This document shows, one piece after another, positions 5,436 to 6,004 of a DNA stretch of 6,004 nt (positions within the stretch are counted from its first letter, which is position 1; each line of letters begins with the position of its first letter). The DNA lies in the NCBI GenBank assembly GCA_021785335.1, contig JAJYFW010000133.1, forward strand, positions 1-6,004. Reading direction: 5' to 3'. A model generated the notes under the pieces. That model saw only the letters and a program-made list of their open reading frames with translations. It ran no database searches and was not told the DNA's origin. The DNA is from Pseudomonadota bacterium. GTDB taxonomy: Bacteria > Pseudomonadota > Alphaproteobacteria > Acetobacterales > Acetobacteraceae. The position numbers were made by a program, and so were the translations under genes.

Positions 5436-6004
5436 CGGTGCTGACCGTCTTCGGCGCGCCGGAGGGGCAGGTTTCGCGGCTGATCGCCCAGCGGGCGCGC
5501 GAGACGGGCGGGGCGGTGCTGCACGTGGCGCGCGACGATGCGCGCATGGCGCGGGTGGCGGAGGCGCTGGCGTTCTTCGCGCCGGAGCTGGAGGTGGTGC
5601 GGTTCCCGGCGTGGGACTGCCTGCCCTACGACCGGGTTTCGCCCCACCCCGTGCTGGTGGCCGAGCGGATGGCCACGCTGGCGCGGCTGGCGGAGGCGCC
5701 GGCCGGGCCCCGCGTGGTGCTGACGACGGTGAACGCGCTGGTGCAGCGCGTGGTGCCGCGGCACGTGTTCGCGGGGGCTTCGCTGCGGCTGGCCAAGGGC
5801 GGCACGGTGAAGCCGGAGGAGCTGGCGCGGCGGCTCGAGGCGCAGGGCTATGTGCGCGCGGGCACGGTGATGGAGCCGGGGGACTACGCGCTGAGGGGCG
5901 GGATCGTCGACCTGTTTCCCGCCGGCGCGGAGGAGCCGGTGCGGCTCGACCTGTTCGGCGACGAGATCGAGTCGATGAGGCGGTTCGATCCGGAGACGCA
6001 AAGG
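5432..6004 (+). CDS. mfd: Transcription-repair coupling factor Mfd, N-terminal part (cut by right edge)
   Basis: The first 191 codons of mfd are present and the frame is open to the last base. Mfd is a DNA translocase that displaces RNA polymerase stalled at lesions and recruits UvrA for nucleotide excision repair. The visible part is the UvrB-homology region: FPAWDCLPYDRVSP (58-71) and GIVDLFPAG (157-165), followed by VRLDLFGDEIESMRRFDPET (170-189), all hallmark segments of the Mfd/UvrB N-terminal module. The RNA polymerase-binding and helicase domains lie beyond the window, as full-length Mfd is about 1,150 residues. Its ATG overlaps the sdhE stop as ATGA, and GGGGGA (5420-5425) lies 6 bases before it, a good Shine-Dalgarno inside sdhE. 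The sequence is intact as far as it goes. Confidence 0.95.
   Translation, partial: MTVLTVFGAPEGQVSRLIAQRARETGGAVLHVARDDARMARVAEALAFFAPELEVVRFPAWDCLPYDRVSPHPVLVAERMATLARLAEAPAGPRVVLTTVNALVQRVVPRHVFAGASLRLAKGGTVKPEELARRLEAQGYVRAGTVMEPGDYALRGGIVDLFPAGAEEPVRLDLFGDEIESMRRFDPETQR

Noticed and set aside
5246..6001. A 251-codon minus-strand open frame at the right end
   Set aside because: It lies opposite sdhE and mfd, both of which have clear family motifs; its product is His/Arg/Pro-rich low complexity.

Overview
The window is high-GC DNA with a strong third-position G/C bias. It most likely comes from the chromosome of an alphaproteobacterium. The divergent recG / sdhE-mfd arrangement and the residue choices suggest Rhodospirillales or Acetobacteraceae, but that is inference from gene order and sequence style, not from a database match.

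Left part (1-1874, minus strand): a tightly packed ABC-2 type export operon, read right to left. It comprises a GldA-like ATPase, a GldF-like six-helix permease, and the N-terminus of a GldG-like auxiliary subunit that runs off the left edge. The genes are 1 and 3 bases apart, so they are probably co-transcribed and translationally coupled. In other proteobacteria this module usually continues into a DUF4340 gene, which would lie outside the window. Its transport substrate is not known.

Middle (1875-2948): an intergenic stretch, then one isolated plus-strand gene (2143-2817, 224 aa). By hand count it is about 54% GC, against 75-80% in rows sampled from recG. It has a strong ribosome binding site, no operon partner, and a spaced His (IYIRGHG) and Cys (IKLYNCHS) pair resembling the catalytic dyad of clan CD (caspase-like) cysteine peptidases. 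It looks like a horizontally acquired cargo gene inserted between housekeeping blocks. It is the most interesting item here.

Right part (2949-6004): genome-maintenance genes. recG (minus strand, 691 aa with a GTG start) is divergent from sdhE (95 aa, plus) and mfd (plus, first 191 aa, cut by the window end). The sdhE stop and mfd start overlap as ATGA. RecG remodels stalled replication forks and Mfd removes stalled RNA polymerase. SdhE, the flavinylation factor for succinate dehydrogenase, is a metabolic passenger in this conserved neighbourhood. The 123-base divergent region must carry both promoters; it holds a perfect C5/G8 hairpin, and neither start codon has a good Shine-Dalgarno sequence.

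I see no tRNA, rRNA, CRISPR array, insertion sequence or convincing rho-independent terminator.
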